Source: Streptomyces sp. BK239
GTDB taxonomy: Bacteria; Actinomycetota; Actinomycetes; Streptomycetales; Streptomycetaceae
Length of the DNA stretch: 64,000 bases
Reading direction: 5' to 3'
NCBI RefSeq assembly: GCF_004217285.1
Contig: NZ_SHKS01000011.1
Location: forward strand, 1 to 64,000
Shown here: piece by piece, positions 52,786 through 61,888 of the stretch
Position numbering within the stretch: position 1 is the stretch's first letter
Layout: every line of letters starts with the position of its first letter
Made by a program: the position numbers and the translations under genes
Notes under the pieces: generated by a model
What the model saw: the letters and a program-made list of their open reading frames with translations, nothing else
What the model was told of the DNA's origin: nothing
Database searches by the model: none

Positions 52786-53610
52786 ATGACCACGACTCTG
52801 CGGCCGACCGAGCCGCTCCAGCGCGCCGCCGACGGGGCGTTGTCCCGTCACTACCAGGTGTGCGTGAACGGCCGCCCGGTCGGCGCGGTCCACCTGTCCA
52901 CCCACCCCGACTTCGGGCCGGCCGTCGCCCGCGTGGACGACCTGCACGTCGACGAGGCCGATCGCGGGCGCGGCCGGGGCACGGTCGCCGCGCTCGCCGC
53001 CGAGGAGGTCGCGCGGGGCTGGGGCTGCCGGGGGATCGAGATCCGGGTGCCGGCCGGGGCCGAGGCCGCCCTGCGCCTGGCCGGCGCCCTCGGATACGTC
53101 CACCGCAACCGCGGCCTGGCCAAACCACTCGACGCCGTGGCCCCCCGGCTGCCTCCGGGCAGCGAGGCCAGGCCGCTGACCGAGGCCGAGTTCGGGCCGT
53201 GGCGCGCGCACGGCGTCGACGGGTACGCCGCGGACTGGATCAGCCGCGGGGTCCCGCCGGACGAGGCCCGCGCCAGGTCGGAGCGCGACACCGCGCGTCT
53301 CCTGCCGGACGGCCGGGACACCGAGAGCATGCGGATCAGCGTCCTGGAACACGACGGCGTCCGCGTCGGCGTGCTCTGGCTCGGCCTGCACGAGGACCGC
53401 GCCTACGTGTACGACGTCGAGACCGACGAGGCCTTCCGCGGCCGGGGCCACGGCCGCTCGCTGATGCTGCTGGCCGAGGTGCAGGCGATCACCGCCGGCA
53501 AGCGGGTCATCGGCCTCAACGTCTTCGCGGACAACACGCCCGCCGAACGGCTCTACGAGTCACTGGGATACGTCCCGGTCGGCTACTCGATGTTCAAAAG
53601 CCTGCTCTGA
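52786..53610 (+). CDS. GNAT acetyltransferase with two domains
   Basis: A 274-residue protein with two GNAT-like halves. The first (about 20-115) has VDDLHVDEADRGRGRGTVAALAAE; the second (about 165-274) has VYDVETDEAFRGRGHGRSLMLLAE and AERLYESLGYVPVGYSM. Both acetyl-CoA loops (RGRGRGT and RGRGHGR) look intact. Substrate unknown. It follows pabC by about 95 bases. Confidence 0.82.
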   Translation: MTTTLRPTEPLQRAADGALSRHYQVCVNGRPVGAVHLSTHPDFGPAVARVDDLHVDEADRGRGRGTVAALAAEEVARGWGCRGIEIRVPAGAEAALRLAGALGYVHRNRGLAKPLDAVAPRLPPGSEARPLTEAEFGPWRAHGVDGYAADWISRGVPPDEARARSERDTARLLPDGRDTESMRISVLEHDGVRVGVLWLGLHEDRAYVYDVETDEAFRGRGHGRSLMLLAEVQAITAGKRVIGLNVFADNTPAERLYESLGYVPVGYSMFKSLL

Positions 53611-53643
53611 GGGGAGTGGGGTGCGGGGGCCGGGGAGCGAGCC

Positions 53644-54201
53644 TTACTCCTGCTCGGCGAGCAGCCGGTCCGCGAGCTCCTCGACCCGCTCGCGCAGCCC
53701 CTCCTGGCTCTTGCCGCCGTCGAGGCGCTCCCCGCCGATGACGTACGTCGGGGTGCCCGTGACGCCGATCGCCTTGCCCTCGGCCTGGTCGGCGTCGACG
53801 ATCAGGATGTGCCGGCCGTCGATGAGCGCGGTGTCGAACTCCTCGGCGTCCAGGTCCAGTTGGCGGGCGGTGTCGATCAGGAAGGGCTCGCCCTCACGGT
53901 CCAGCTTCTCGACCCGGCCGAGGACCGCCTCGACGTACTCCCACCCCTTGCCCTGCTCCACGGCCTCCTCGGCGGCCTGCGCGGCGGCGAAGGAGTGCTT
54001 GTGCTTCTCCAGCGGGAAGTGCCGCAGCCGCAGCTCCAGCCGGTCGCCGTAGCGCTCGCGCAGGAGGCGGAGGTCGTCGAGGGCGCCGCGGCAGTCCGGG
54101 CACTGCAACTCGCACCACACGTCGAGGACGACGGCGGGACGGGCGGAGGGGGACGTCGACGCGTCGGCGGACACCGACGCGGCGGGGGAGGAGTCGCTCA
54201 T
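53644..54201 (-). CDS. DsbA-family thioredoxin-fold protein
   Basis: A 185-residue oxidoreductase-like protein. After a Ser/Ala-rich N-terminus the fold starts VVLDVWCELQCPDCRGALDDL, with a CPDC active-site pair, and continues to a cis-Pro loop GVTGTPTYVIGG. No signal peptide is evident, so a cytoplasmic redox role is likely. ATG 54201 has GGGGGAGGAG upstream. It converges on the double-GNAT gene with a 33-base gap. Confidence 0.8.
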   Translation of the reverse strand: MSDSSPAASVSADASTSPSARPAVVLDVWCELQCPDCRGALDDLRLLRERYGDRLELRLRHFPLEKHKHSFAAAQAAEEAVEQGKGWEYVEAVLGRVEKLDREGEPFLIDTARQLDLDAEEFDTALIDGRHILIVDADQAEGKAIGVTGTPTYVIGGERLDGGKSQEGLRERVEELADRLLAEQE

Positions 54202-54474
54202 GGACCCAGTCTCCCAGCCCGCTCCGCGCCACCCGATCCGGACCACCCCGTACCTGCCCCCGTACCCGGGTCGCAGAGACCCCGTAGTACCTGAGAGCCA
54301 CCCGCCCCGGACCGGCACCTGTGGAGGAGGTGACCCGGAGATGTCCCTGATGTCCGGCCGGGGCATGGCCCGGCGCCCTCGCGCAGGTGCAGGATGGAAG
54401 GACGAAGCGCCGCGCAGCCCGCGACGCCCAGCCGATTCGACCTTGCCCCCCTTGTGCCGCGTCTGGAGGACCGG

Positions 54475-54915
54475 ATGATCGCCGAAACCGTCTGTTCCGC
54501 CGTCGCCGCGGCCGGCCTGGGCATCGCCGCGGTCACGGCGTACCGGAAGCGTTACCTGACGGCCGCCCGCATGGCGGCCTACGCTCTCGTACCGCTCGGT
54601 CTGGTGCTGACCGGAGTCGTCGAGTGGGTCGCCGACACCGCCTTCAGCCCCACCGCCTGGCTGGGATTCGGTCTGCTCGGCGGGGCCTGGGCCCTGTTCA
54701 TGACGACGCGCGCCGTCGAGCGGCGGCGGGGAGGCACCCGCAAGGAGCGCAAGGCGGCGGCGCGCGCCGCGCGGGGCGAGGCCGTGGCCCCGGCCGCCTC
54801 GGCGCCCTCCCTTGGCCAGGCCCGTCCGACCGCCCGACCCTCCGCCGCACCCCGCGCGACCGCCACCGACGACTTCAGCGACATCGAGGCCATCCTCAAG
54901 AAGCACGGCATATGA
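54475..54915 (+). CDS. Small membrane protein with conserved-looking C-terminal helix
   Basis: A 146-residue protein with three hydrophobic segments in the first 85 residues, then an Arg-rich stretch (RRGGTRKERKAAARAARG), a Pro/Ala linker and a C-terminal DDFSDIEAILKKHGI helix. GGAGGA lies 5 bases before ATG 54475. Function unknown; the layout suggests a membrane anchor with a cytoplasmic protein-binding tail. Confidence 0.65.
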   Translation: MIAETVCSAVAAAGLGIAAVTAYRKRYLTAARMAAYALVPLGLVLTGVVEWVADTAFSPTAWLGFGLLGGAWALFMTTRAVERRRGGTRKERKAAARAARGEAVAPAASAPSLGQARPTARPSAAPRATATDDFSDIEAILKKHGI

Positions 54916-55106
54916 AGCGGTCGCCGGCGGCAGGGTCACCGAAGCGGCGGCCCGACGCGCCGGCGGCCGAAGCGACACAGTCGGACCGCACGCGCGCGTA
55001 AGTGATCACGCCCGGAAACGGAGATCACGGAATCCGGCGCACACCCGCTCAGTTCGGGCGTGTTGATCGCACCCGCGGCGGAGCCTGCGTCATCATCGCC
55101 CGCGAG

Positions 55107-55259
55107 ATGCTGGACACGACACAGAGCGACGCCGCGCCACCTCAGGACGAGCCGCGCGGATGCCTCTTCGCCCTTTCCCAGCCACCGCTGATGATCTTCC
55201 TTGCGGTGATCGGGTGTCTGCTGCTCATGGCTTCGCTGCACGACCTGCTGCTGCTGTGA
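55107..55259 (+). CDS. Tiny membrane protein (50 residues)
   Basis: An ORF with a polar start (MLDTTQSDAAPPQDEPRG) and one hydrophobic helix (MIFLAVIGCLLLMASLHDLLLL) reaching the C-terminus. The frame extends upstream to GTG 55002, but that part is not membrane-like. The start has only a weak site. No family recognised. Confidence 0.5.
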   Translation: MLDTTQSDAAPPQDEPRGCLFALSQPPLMIFLAVIGCLLLMASLHDLLLL

Positions 55260-55343
55260 GCCGTACCCGCGGTCCCCGGCGCCACCCGCCGGGGCCGCGT
55301 CGGCATCGACGGCGGACCAGCGTGCCCTGAGCGGCCCTGGGAG

Positions 55344-55904
55344 TCAGCCGGCCGCTTCCTTGCGGCGCGCGCGGTAGGCGGCGACGTGGAGACGGTTGCC
55401 GCAGGTGCGGCTGTCGCAGTACCGCCGGGAGCGGTTGCGGGAGAGGTCCACGAAGGCGCGCCGGCAGTCGGGGGCCTCGCAGCGGCGCAGGCGTTCCTGC
55501 TCGCCGGCCACCACGAAGAACGCCAGCGCCATCCCGCAGTCGGCGGCCAGGTGGTCGGCGATCGAGGCGCCCGGCGCGAAGTAGTGCACGTGCCAGTCGT
55601 AGCCGTCGTGGTCGGTGAGGCGCGGGGTGGTGCCCGCGGCGGCGACGAGTTCGTTGATCAGTCCTGCGGCGGCGCGGGCGTCCGGGGCCGCGAACACCTT
55701 CGCGAACCGCCCCCGGACCTTGCGCACCGCGGAGAGGTCGAACTCGGACAGCACGCCAACGTCGCTGATCTCGTGCTTTCGCACGAAGTCCGTGAGGGCG
55801 GCCAGGTTCGGCAGCCCGTCCGGGACGGCGTCGTCCTCCGGCGCGGTGTTCACCAGATCCACCACGGCGTCGAGGGCGCACCGGGTGTCGTGGGTGATCA
55901 GCAC
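55344..55904 (-). CDS. CGNR zinc-finger protein (ABATE-type)
   Basis: A 186-residue probable regulator. The C-terminal zinc finger (about 140-186) shows RRCEAPDCRRAFVDLSRNRSRRYCDSR-like pattern, then CGNRLHVAAYRARRK, the motif that names the family; it probably binds DNA. The N-terminal ABATE-like domain (about 10-120) may bind a small ligand. GTG 55904 follows GGGAG; a longer frame extends to 56015 but is Arg/Pro-rich. Confidence 0.82.
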   Translation of the reverse strand: MLITHDTRCALDAVVDLVNTAPEDDAVPDGLPNLAALTDFVRKHEISDVGVLSEFDLSAVRKVRGRFAKVFAAPDARAAAGLINELVAAAGTTPRLTDHDGYDWHVHYFAPGASIADHLAADCGMALAFFVVAGEQERLRRCEAPDCRRAFVDLSRNRSRRYCDSRTCGNRLHVAAYRARRKEAAG

Positions 55905-56134
55905 GTTTCGCTCCCTGGCCTGGGGGACGGGCGGGCGCCCGCCGATGCTGGCCGATGGTAGCCGCTCGGCCCGGCGGGGTGGCCCATGTCGCCCGGCGGG
56001 GGTGGCGCTGCGCACGCCGGCGCCGCACCACGGGAAACCCGAGGCGCGGCGTCGGCGCTTGCCCTATGCGGTTGTCCTGGCCCGAGCCGTCTCCCCGAGT
56101 GGACGGCGTCGGGCAGCTCTGCGGGAGCCCCGTC

Positions 56135-56548
56135 CTAGCTTTCCGCCAGGATGTGCGAGAGCTCCTGGTCGAGGTCGAAGTGACGGTGCTCCGTGCCGGG
56201 AGGCACGGCCGCGTCGGTTCGCTTCAGGAAGGATTCCAGGGCCCGCGCCGGGGCCTCGAGCAGGGCCTCCCCCTCAGGGGAGCTCAGGGCGATGCAGACG
56301 ACGCCCTGACCGTGGCTGCGCGACGGCCAGACGCGGACGTCGCCGGTGCCCGTGGGCCGGTGCAGGCCCTCCGCGAGGAGGTCGCGGGCGAACACCCACT
56401 CGACGGTCTCCTCGGCTCCGGTGTGGAAGGTGGCGTGCACGGCGTAGGGGTCGGCCGTGTCGTACCGCAGGCCTGCGGGGACAGGCAGGGAGGACTCGCT
56501 CGACACAACGAGGCGCAGGTGCAGCTCGCAGCTGACCGTGGTGTTCAT
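56135..56548 (-). CDS. ssgB: Sporulation-specific cell division protein SsgB
   Basis: SsgA-like protein of 137 residues. In Streptomyces SsgB helps localise FtsZ and so positions sporulation septa. The chain MNTTVSCELHLRLVVSSESS, VHATFHTGAEETVEWVFARDLL and VRVWPSRSHGQGVVCIALSSPEGEAL match SsgB as I remember it. ATG 56548 gives the expected length; the frame is open to 56614. Presence of ssgB is strong evidence for a sporulating Streptomyces-type host. Confidence 0.92.
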   Translation of the reverse strand: MNTTVSCELHLRLVVSSESSLPVPAGLRYDTADPYAVHATFHTGAEETVEWVFARDLLAEGLHRPTGTGDVRVWPSRSHGQGVVCIALSSPEGEALLEAPARALESFLKRTDAAVPPGTEHRHFDLDQELSHILAES

Positions 56549-56739
56549 AAGCGCCAGGGCCTTTCGCTCAGTGTGCGCTCGGGGATTCGCACGTCGGCGA
56601 AATCGACATGCCACCTACGGTGCCGTTGTAAACCCCTCTGAGTGTTTTGCGTGCGTTTACGTAACTCTTCCGGCGGAGGGAACGTTCGCGAAGTACCACC
56701 ATTACGGTGACCGGAATCTCTCGGGTAGGGTTTGGTCGT

Positions 56740-57198
56740 ATGAATACGGGGAGTGGCGGGCCGGGTGAGGTCGCCATGACGGCGGACGACGCGAGGACGG
56801 GCGAGGAGCGGACCGAGGCCGAGCAGGGCCTGGGGTCCCGGGCGCCCGAATTCGTCAAGGCCCGCCGTGTGCTGCACCTCAGCTGGCAGGTAGGGATCTT
56901 CATCGTCGGCCTGGCGGTCGTGATCGCCGGCATCATCATGCTCCCGCTGCCCGGACCGGGCTGGGTCGTGATCTTCGGCGGCATGGCGATCTGGGCGACC
57001 GAGTTCGTCTGGGCCCAGCTGGTCCTGCGCTGGACCAAGCGCAAGGTCACCGAGGCGGCCCAGCGCGCCCTGGACCCCAGGGTCCGCAAACGGAACATCA
57101 TCCTGACCTCGATCGGCCTCGTGGTGATCGGCGCCATCCTGGGCTTCTACGTGTGGAAGTTCGGTTTCGAGATGCCCTGGAAGATCAAGGACCAGTGA
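56740..57198 (+). CDS. TIGR02611 family membrane protein
   Basis: A 152-residue protein with two to three helices. The signature PLPGPGWVVIFGGMAIWATEF lies between them, followed by LVLRWTKRKVTEAAQRALDP. This family is typical of actinobacteria and its role is unknown. ATG 56740 is chosen; the frame opens at GTG 56707. It is divergent from ssgB. Confidence 0.78.
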   Translation: MNTGSGGPGEVAMTADDARTGEERTEAEQGLGSRAPEFVKARRVLHLSWQVGIFIVGLAVVIAGIIMLPLPGPGWVVIFGGMAIWATEFVWAQLVLRWTKRKVTEAAQRALDPRVRKRNIILTSIGLVVIGAILGFYVWKFGFEMPWKIKDQ

Positions 57199-57273
57199 CC
57201 CGCCGACCGCTCCGCCCGAGCGGCGGGCGGTCACGGCCACCCTCTGACTTGGGGTAATGTTCTCCGTGCGCCC

Positions 57274-57345
57274 GGGCGATTAGCTCAGTGGGAGAGCGCT
57301 TCGTTCACACCGAAGAGGTCACTGGTTCGAACCCAGTATCGCCCA
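57274..57345 (+). tRNA. tRNA-Val(CAC)
   Basis: Acceptor GGGCGAT pairs ATCGCCC. Anticodon stem CTTCG/CGAAG holds loop TTCACAC, anticodon CAC. Discriminator A, no encoded CCA. Apart from acceptor and anticodon arms, the body matches the three Val(GAC) genes near 50.2 kb. Confidence 0.95.
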
Positions 57346-57350
57346 CCCGG

Positions 57351-57399
57351 CACGACGGCCCGTCCGCGACCACCACGTCGCGGACGGGCCTTCGTCGTG
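57351..57399 (+). terminator. Terminator after tRNA-Val(CAC)
   Basis: CACGACGGCCCGTCCGCGA (57351-57369) pairs with TCGCGGACGGGCC plus CGTCGTG (57378-57399) except for a small bulge. Confidence 0.85.
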
Positions 57400-57730
57400 T
57401 CTTGGGCAGCGGGCGGCGGGGGCTGCCGGCGCGCGCCGGCGGGTTCCGGACGGGTGGGTGGCGGTGGCGGTGGCCGTGGCGACGCGGTGTCCCTCCGGGC
57501 GGGCCCAGATGTCGGGCGGTCTTGCTGTGGCGACGCGGTGTTCCGGCCCGCAGGTCCGCGCTGCCGGGCGGTCCTGCCATGGCGACGCGGTGTCCGGCCC
57601 GGCGGGCCCGCGATGCGGGGCGCGCCCCGGAACGCAGCTGGCCCCAGGTGCCGGCCCCGGGGGGCACCCAGGGGCGGGACTGCAGGCAGGTCGGGCATCC
57701 GAGCCCGGCTCGCCTCGAACCGGTCGGCCG

Positions 57731-58183
57731 GACGGCCCCGCCCCGGCTGCCGGGGCACGAGGGCGCGACGCCTCGGGCACGCAACCGCCGCCGGCCTGGA
57801 CCAGAGCGCAGAACGGCCGCCTGCCCGCGATCATGCGACGGGGTGCTCCGCCCCGGCTGCCGGGGCACGAGGGCTCGACGCCTCGGGCACGCAACCGCCG
57901 ACGGCCTGGACCAGAGCGCCGAACGGCCGCCTGCCCGCGATCATGCGACGGGGTGCGCCGCCCCGGCTGCCGGGGCACGAGGGCTCGACGCCTCGGGCAC
58001 GCAACCGCCGCCGGCCTGGACCAGAGCGCCGAACGGCCGCCTGCCCGCGATCGCTCCGAGGGGGTGCCCCGCCCCGCCCGCCGGGGGCACGAGGGCGCGA
58101 CGCCTCGGGCACGCAACCGCCGCCGACCTGGACCAGAGCGCAGAACGGCCGCCTGCCCGCGATCATGCGACGGGGTGCTCCGC
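57731..58183. repeat. 110-base tandem repeat, four copies
   Basis: The marker CCCGGCTGCCGGGGCACGAG begins at 57742, 57852 and 57962, and a variant recurs near 58071. The period of 110 (112 for the last) is not a multiple of three, so any reading frame shifts between copies. This argues against coding in spite of long open frames on both strands. Confidence 0.85.
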
Positions 58184-58379
58184 CGGGAGCCGACGTGACC
58201 ACGAGCCGCCGTAGCGCTCCCGCCGTACCCCCTGACCGCCACGGACCCGGTCGCCCACGCACGCTTCCCGCGGCCTCCCGCGCCCAACGGCTCCGGCCGC
58301 CTTCCCGCACCCGCTCCACGCCGACGGCCCCCGGCGGCTGCCCCATCGTGCGGCTGTGCCACCGGCTACCGGCCGCAAC

Positions 58380-59200
58380 CTGCTCCCGGCCGCCTCCCCG
58401 ACGTTCGGCTGTGCGGACGGCTCCTGGCCAGGCTGGTTCTCGGCGGCCGTCCGTGTGTGCGGTGTGCGGCGGCACACGGTCACGCTTGCTTTCCGGCTGC
58501 CGTCCCTGCGTTCGGCTGCGCCGCGGGCCCCGGCCGCACCTCTCGGCCGCCTCCCTGACGTTCGGCTGCACCGGCGGCCCCCGGTTACGCTCGGCACCCG
58601 GCCGTCGCCCCTGCGTTCGGCTGCCCATCGGCCCTTCGGCCGCCGCCCCGACGGCCCCGGTCACGCTCGCTCCCGGCCGTCGTCCCCGTGTTCGGTTGTG
58701 CCGGACATGAGTGAGGCGGTTCCTGGTCACGCTCGTTTCCGGCGGCTGTCCCTGTGTGGCCTGTACCGGCGGCTCCCGGTCGCACTTGCTTCCTGCGGCC
58801 GTCCCGGCGTTCGGCTGCGTGCGGCGGGCGACCGGCCGGTCGCCCTGAGGCCTCCCGGCGCGCTCGATCCCGGCCGCCTCCCGACGTGCGGCTGTACCGG
58901 AGGCCCGGGGGCCGCACTCGCTTCCCGCGGCCGTTCCCACGCTCGGCTGCGCCGACGGCTCCCGGTCACGTTTGCTTCCCGTGGCCGTCCCTGCGTTCGG
59001 CTGCGTCAACGGTGCCCCGGCGCGCTCGATCCCGGCCGCCTCCCGACGTGCGGCTGTACCGGAGGCCCGGGAGCGCACTCGCCTCCTGCGGCCTTCCCGA
59101 CGCTCGGCTGTGCCGACGGCTCCCCGTCACGACTCGCTTCCTGCGGCCATCCTGGCGTTCGACTGCACCAACGCCCCCCGGTCGCGCTCGCTCCCGCTCG
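58380..59200. repeat. Degenerate minisatellite of roughly 54-base units
   Basis: About a dozen units with a core like CGGCCG-N8-GACGTTCGGCTG. The CGGCTG marker near 58889, 58944, 58998, 59051 and 59105 is spaced 53-55 bases. Frame is not kept between units. No gene is supported between 57400 and 59591. Confidence 0.75.
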
Positions 59201-59239
59201 CTGACAGGCGCATTCCCGCAGCGGCCGCTACGCGCGGCT

Positions 59240-59480
59240 GCTGCGGGCCTCCCTCCGCGCGCCCCCACGCGGCAGCCCCACGCGGCTTCCCCCGCGGCAG
59301 CCCCACGCGGCAGCCCCACGCGGCTTACGGCGGCCTGCGGAGGCCCCCGCGCGACCTGCGGCGGCCTCCCGGGGCCCCCGCAGCCGACATGTGCGCCCCC
59401 GCACCTCGCCGCCACCCGCCCGCCCCACCCACCCGCCCCACCCACACCCCGCCCACCCCACCCACACCCCGCCCGCGAGG
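59240..59480. repeat. Low-complexity GCAGCCCCACGCGG and C-rich CCCACCC tracts
   Basis: Short repeats of GCAGCCCCACGCGG (59268-59320 area) give way to a C-rich CCCACCC/CCCGCCC tract at about 59400-59475. The tract stops just before the promoter of the sugar transport operon. Confidence 0.7.
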
Positions 59481-59497
59481 AAATTCTGTCCGAATCA

Positions 59498-59526
59498 TTG
59501 ACGCTCTCTCAGCTCCCTCGTACCTT
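59498..59526 (+). promoter_or_regulatory. Promoter of the sugar ABC operon
   Basis: TTGACG (59498-59503), 17-base spacer, TACCTT (59521-59526): a good housekeeping-type promoter. Confidence 0.7.
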
Positions 59527-59534
59527 GTGCCAGC

Positions 59535-59557
59535 AAGCGCTTTCTTGAAACGATTCA
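59535..59557 (+). promoter_or_regulatory. LacI-type operator pair
   Basis: AAGCGCTT (59535-59542) and TGAAACGATTCA (59546-59557) lie directly after the promoter. The second has the TGAA-N4-TTCA arms with central CG common to LacI-family sites. A repressor bound here would block initiation. No LacI gene is in the window. Confidence 0.6.
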
Positions 59558-59591
59558 TGGATGGCGACGACGCCGCGGGGAGGTCCCGACT

Positions 59592-60881
59592 GTGGGAACC
59601 AGCACGGATGTTGGCAGACGAACGATCCTCAAGGCCGCAGGGGCGACGGCGGCCACACTGGGCCTGGCGGCGACCACGGGGTGCGGCGGTGACGGCGGGA
59701 CCTCCGCGGACGGTACGGTGACGATCCGTTATGCGTGGTGGGGCTCGGAGGACAGGGCTCAGCGCATCAACAAGACCATCGCGCTCTTCGAGAAGAAGTA
59801 TCCGAAGATCAAGGTGAAAACGGACTTTCAGCCGTACACCGACTTCTGGAAGAAGTTCAACACCCAGGCCTCCGGCGGGAATCCGCCCGACGTTTTCCAG
59901 AACGCCATTGGTTTCCTGCGGAAATACGACGCCAAGAACGTCCTGCTCGATCTCGGCGAGCAGGTCAAGGCCGGCAATCTCGCCATGGACGGCTTCCGGG
60001 CCGGCCTCGAGAAGTTCGGCGAGATCGACGGCAAGCTCCTCGGTGTCCCGGTCGGCTCCAACTCGATGGCCCTGGTGATCGACAAGCACGTCTACACCAA
60101 GGCGGGCGTGAAGCCGGAGCCTGGCTGGACCTGGAACGACTTCGACGCGGCGATGAAGAAGATCCGCGACAAGGCGGGCCGCGCCGGCGACAGCGGCATG
60201 TACGGCGTGATGTACCTCTACGACCTGTACCTCCGCCAGAACGGCAAGGCGTTCTTCACCGACAGCGGACTCGGCTTCACCGAGGCGGATCTGAAGGCCT
60301 GGTGGGCGAAGGCCGAGAAGAGCGTCGAGGACGGGAGCTACGCCGACCCCAAGAAGGTCGCCCAGATCAAGCCCAAGTCGGCGGTCGCCGGCGAACTCGC
60401 CGCGGGTGAGTTCACCTGGGACAACTTCACCGTCCGCTACACCTCCGAGGGCAAGAGCGAGTACGGGCTGGCGCCCATCCCCACCACCGACGGCAAGAAG
60501 ACCGGCCAGTACCTCGGCTCCCTCATGCTCAGCGCCTCCAAGCGCACCAAGCACCCCAAGGAAGTGGCCCAGTTCATCTCCTTCATGGTGCACGACCCCG
60601 AGGTCGCCAAGATCATGGGCTACGACCGCGGTGTGCCCGCGACCCAGGCCCAGTTCGACGCGTTCAAGCCGACCGACGAGGTGAACAAGGCGATCGCCGC
60701 CTACGAGACGTCCCTCGTCGAGACGGGCGTCCTGGAGCCCATCACCCCGCACCCGAACGGCGCCGACATCTGCGAGTCCGCCTTCCTGCGCATCGCCGAG
60801 GAGATGGCCCTCGGGAAGCGGTCGGTGGACGACGCCGTCAAGCAGTTCTTCACCGAGTCGAAGACGGCTCTCGCCGGCTGA
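59592..60881 (+). CDS. Sugar ABC transporter substrate-binding lipoprotein
   Basis: Extracytoplasmic binding protein of 429 residues (CUT1/family 1). The N-terminus has a twin-arginine-like GRRTILKAAG and a probable lipobox ending TTGC near residue 31. The mature part shows RYAWWGSEDRAQR, FQPYTDFWKKF, SGGNPPDVFQNAIGF and GVPVGSNSMALVIDK, typical of oligosaccharide-binding proteins. GTG 59592 has GGGGAGG upstream. The stop overlaps the next gene's start. Position before a YetA-like lyase suggests uptake of rhamnogalacturonan fragments. Confidence 0.88.
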   Translation: MGTSTDVGRRTILKAAGATAATLGLAATTGCGGDGGTSADGTVTIRYAWWGSEDRAQRINKTIALFEKKYPKIKVKTDFQPYTDFWKKFNTQASGGNPPDVFQNAIGFLRKYDAKNVLLDLGEQVKAGNLAMDGFRAGLEKFGEIDGKLLGVPVGSNSMALVIDKHVYTKAGVKPEPGWTWNDFDAAMKKIRDKAGRAGDSGMYGVMYLYDLYLRQNGKAFFTDSGLGFTEADLKAWWAKAEKSVEDGSYADPKKVAQIKPKSAVAGELAAGEFTWDNFTVRYTSEGKSEYGLAPIPTTDGKKTGQYLGSLMLSASKRTKHPKEVAQFISFMVHDPEVAKIMGYDRGVPATQAQFDAFKPTDEVNKAIAAYETSLVETGVLEPITPHPNGADICESAFLRIAEEMALGKRSVDDAVKQFFTESKTALAG

Positions 60882-61888
60882 TGGGAACCACCGTGACACA
60901 CGCCCCTGCGATGGCGGGCCTGTCCGAGGACAAGCCTTCCGAGCCGCGGCACGGTCCGGTGAAACCCGAGCGCCCCGCCGCCCTCAAGCGGCGGCGGCGC
61001 CGGGAGAACCTGGCCGGCTATCTCTTCATGTCCCCCTGGATCGCCGGGTTCCTGCTGCTCACGGCAGGGCCGATGATCGCCTCGCTCTACTTCGCCTTCA
61101 CCGACTACAACCTCTTCGACGCGCCCCGCTGGATCGGCCTCGACAACTTCACCACCATGTTCGAGGACCCACGCTGGCGCCACTCGGTGCAGGTGACGCT
61201 CTGGTACGTCGTCGTCGGCACACCGCTGAAGCTGCTCGCCGCGCTCGGCGTGGCGCTGCTCCTGGCCCAGAAGCGGCGCGGGCAGGCCTTCTACCGGGCC
61301 GCCTTCTACGCGCCCTCGCTGATCGGGGCCAGCGTCTCGGTGGCGATCGTCTGGAAGGCGATCTTCTCGGACGACGCGATCGTCGACCGTACGCAGAAGC
61401 TCTTCGGGGTGGACGTCGGCGGCTGGGCCGGCGACCCGGACATGGTCGTCTACAGCCTGGTGGCGCTCACCGTATGGCAGTTCGGCGCCCCCATGGTCAT
61501 CTTCCTCGCCGGCCTCAAGCAGGTCCCGCGCGAGCTGTACGAGGCCGCCGAGGTGGACGGGGCCGGCTCATGGCGGCGGTTCTGGAACATCACCCTGCCG
61601 ATGATCTCCCCGGTCCTCTTCTTCAACGTCCTGCTGGAGACGATCCACTCCTTCCAGATCTTCAGCTCGGCGTACATCGTCGGCGGCGGCGCCGGAGGCA
61701 ACGCCTGCGGGCCCGCGGACGGTTCGATGGTCTACACCTGTTATCTGTACGTCCAGGGCTTCGAGAACAGCCGGATGGGCCTGGCCTCCGCCATGGCCTG
61801 GATGCTGCTCGTCGCGGTCGCCCTGGTGACGGCGGTGCTGTTCTGGTCCCAGAAGCGCTGGGTGCACTACGAGGAGGGCGCCCGATGA
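60881..61888 (+). CDS. Sugar ABC transporter permease, first subunit
   Basis: Membrane subunit of 335 residues (MalF-like). It has a basic N-terminal tail, six helices and the coupling motif EAAEVDGAGSWRRFWNITLPMISP. The ATG overlaps the preceding stop by one base. The partner permease follows with an ATGA overlap. No ATPase is in the operon, so a shared MsiK-type ATPase encoded elsewhere is expected, as known in Streptomyces. Confidence 0.9.
   Translation: MGTTVTHAPAMAGLSEDKPSEPRHGPVKPERPAALKRRRRRENLAGYLFMSPWIAGFLLLTAGPMIASLYFAFTDYNLFDAPRWIGLDNFTTMFEDPRWRHSVQVTLWYVVVGTPLKLLAALGVALLLAQKRRGQAFYRAAFYAPSLIGASVSVAIVWKAIFSDDAIVDRTQKLFGVDVGGWAGDPDMVVYSLVALTVWQFGAPMVIFLAGLKQVPRELYEAAEVDGAGSWRRFWNITLPMISPVLFFNVLLETIHSFQIFSSAYIVGGGAGGNACGPADGSMVYTCYLYVQGFENSRMGLASAMAWMLLVAVALVTAVLFWSQKRWVHYEEGAR

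Noticed and set aside
57397..59078. Long open frames of 400 or more codons on both strands
   Set aside because: They run through 110- and 54-base repeats that change frame between copies, and composition is Arg/Pro/Gly without fold.
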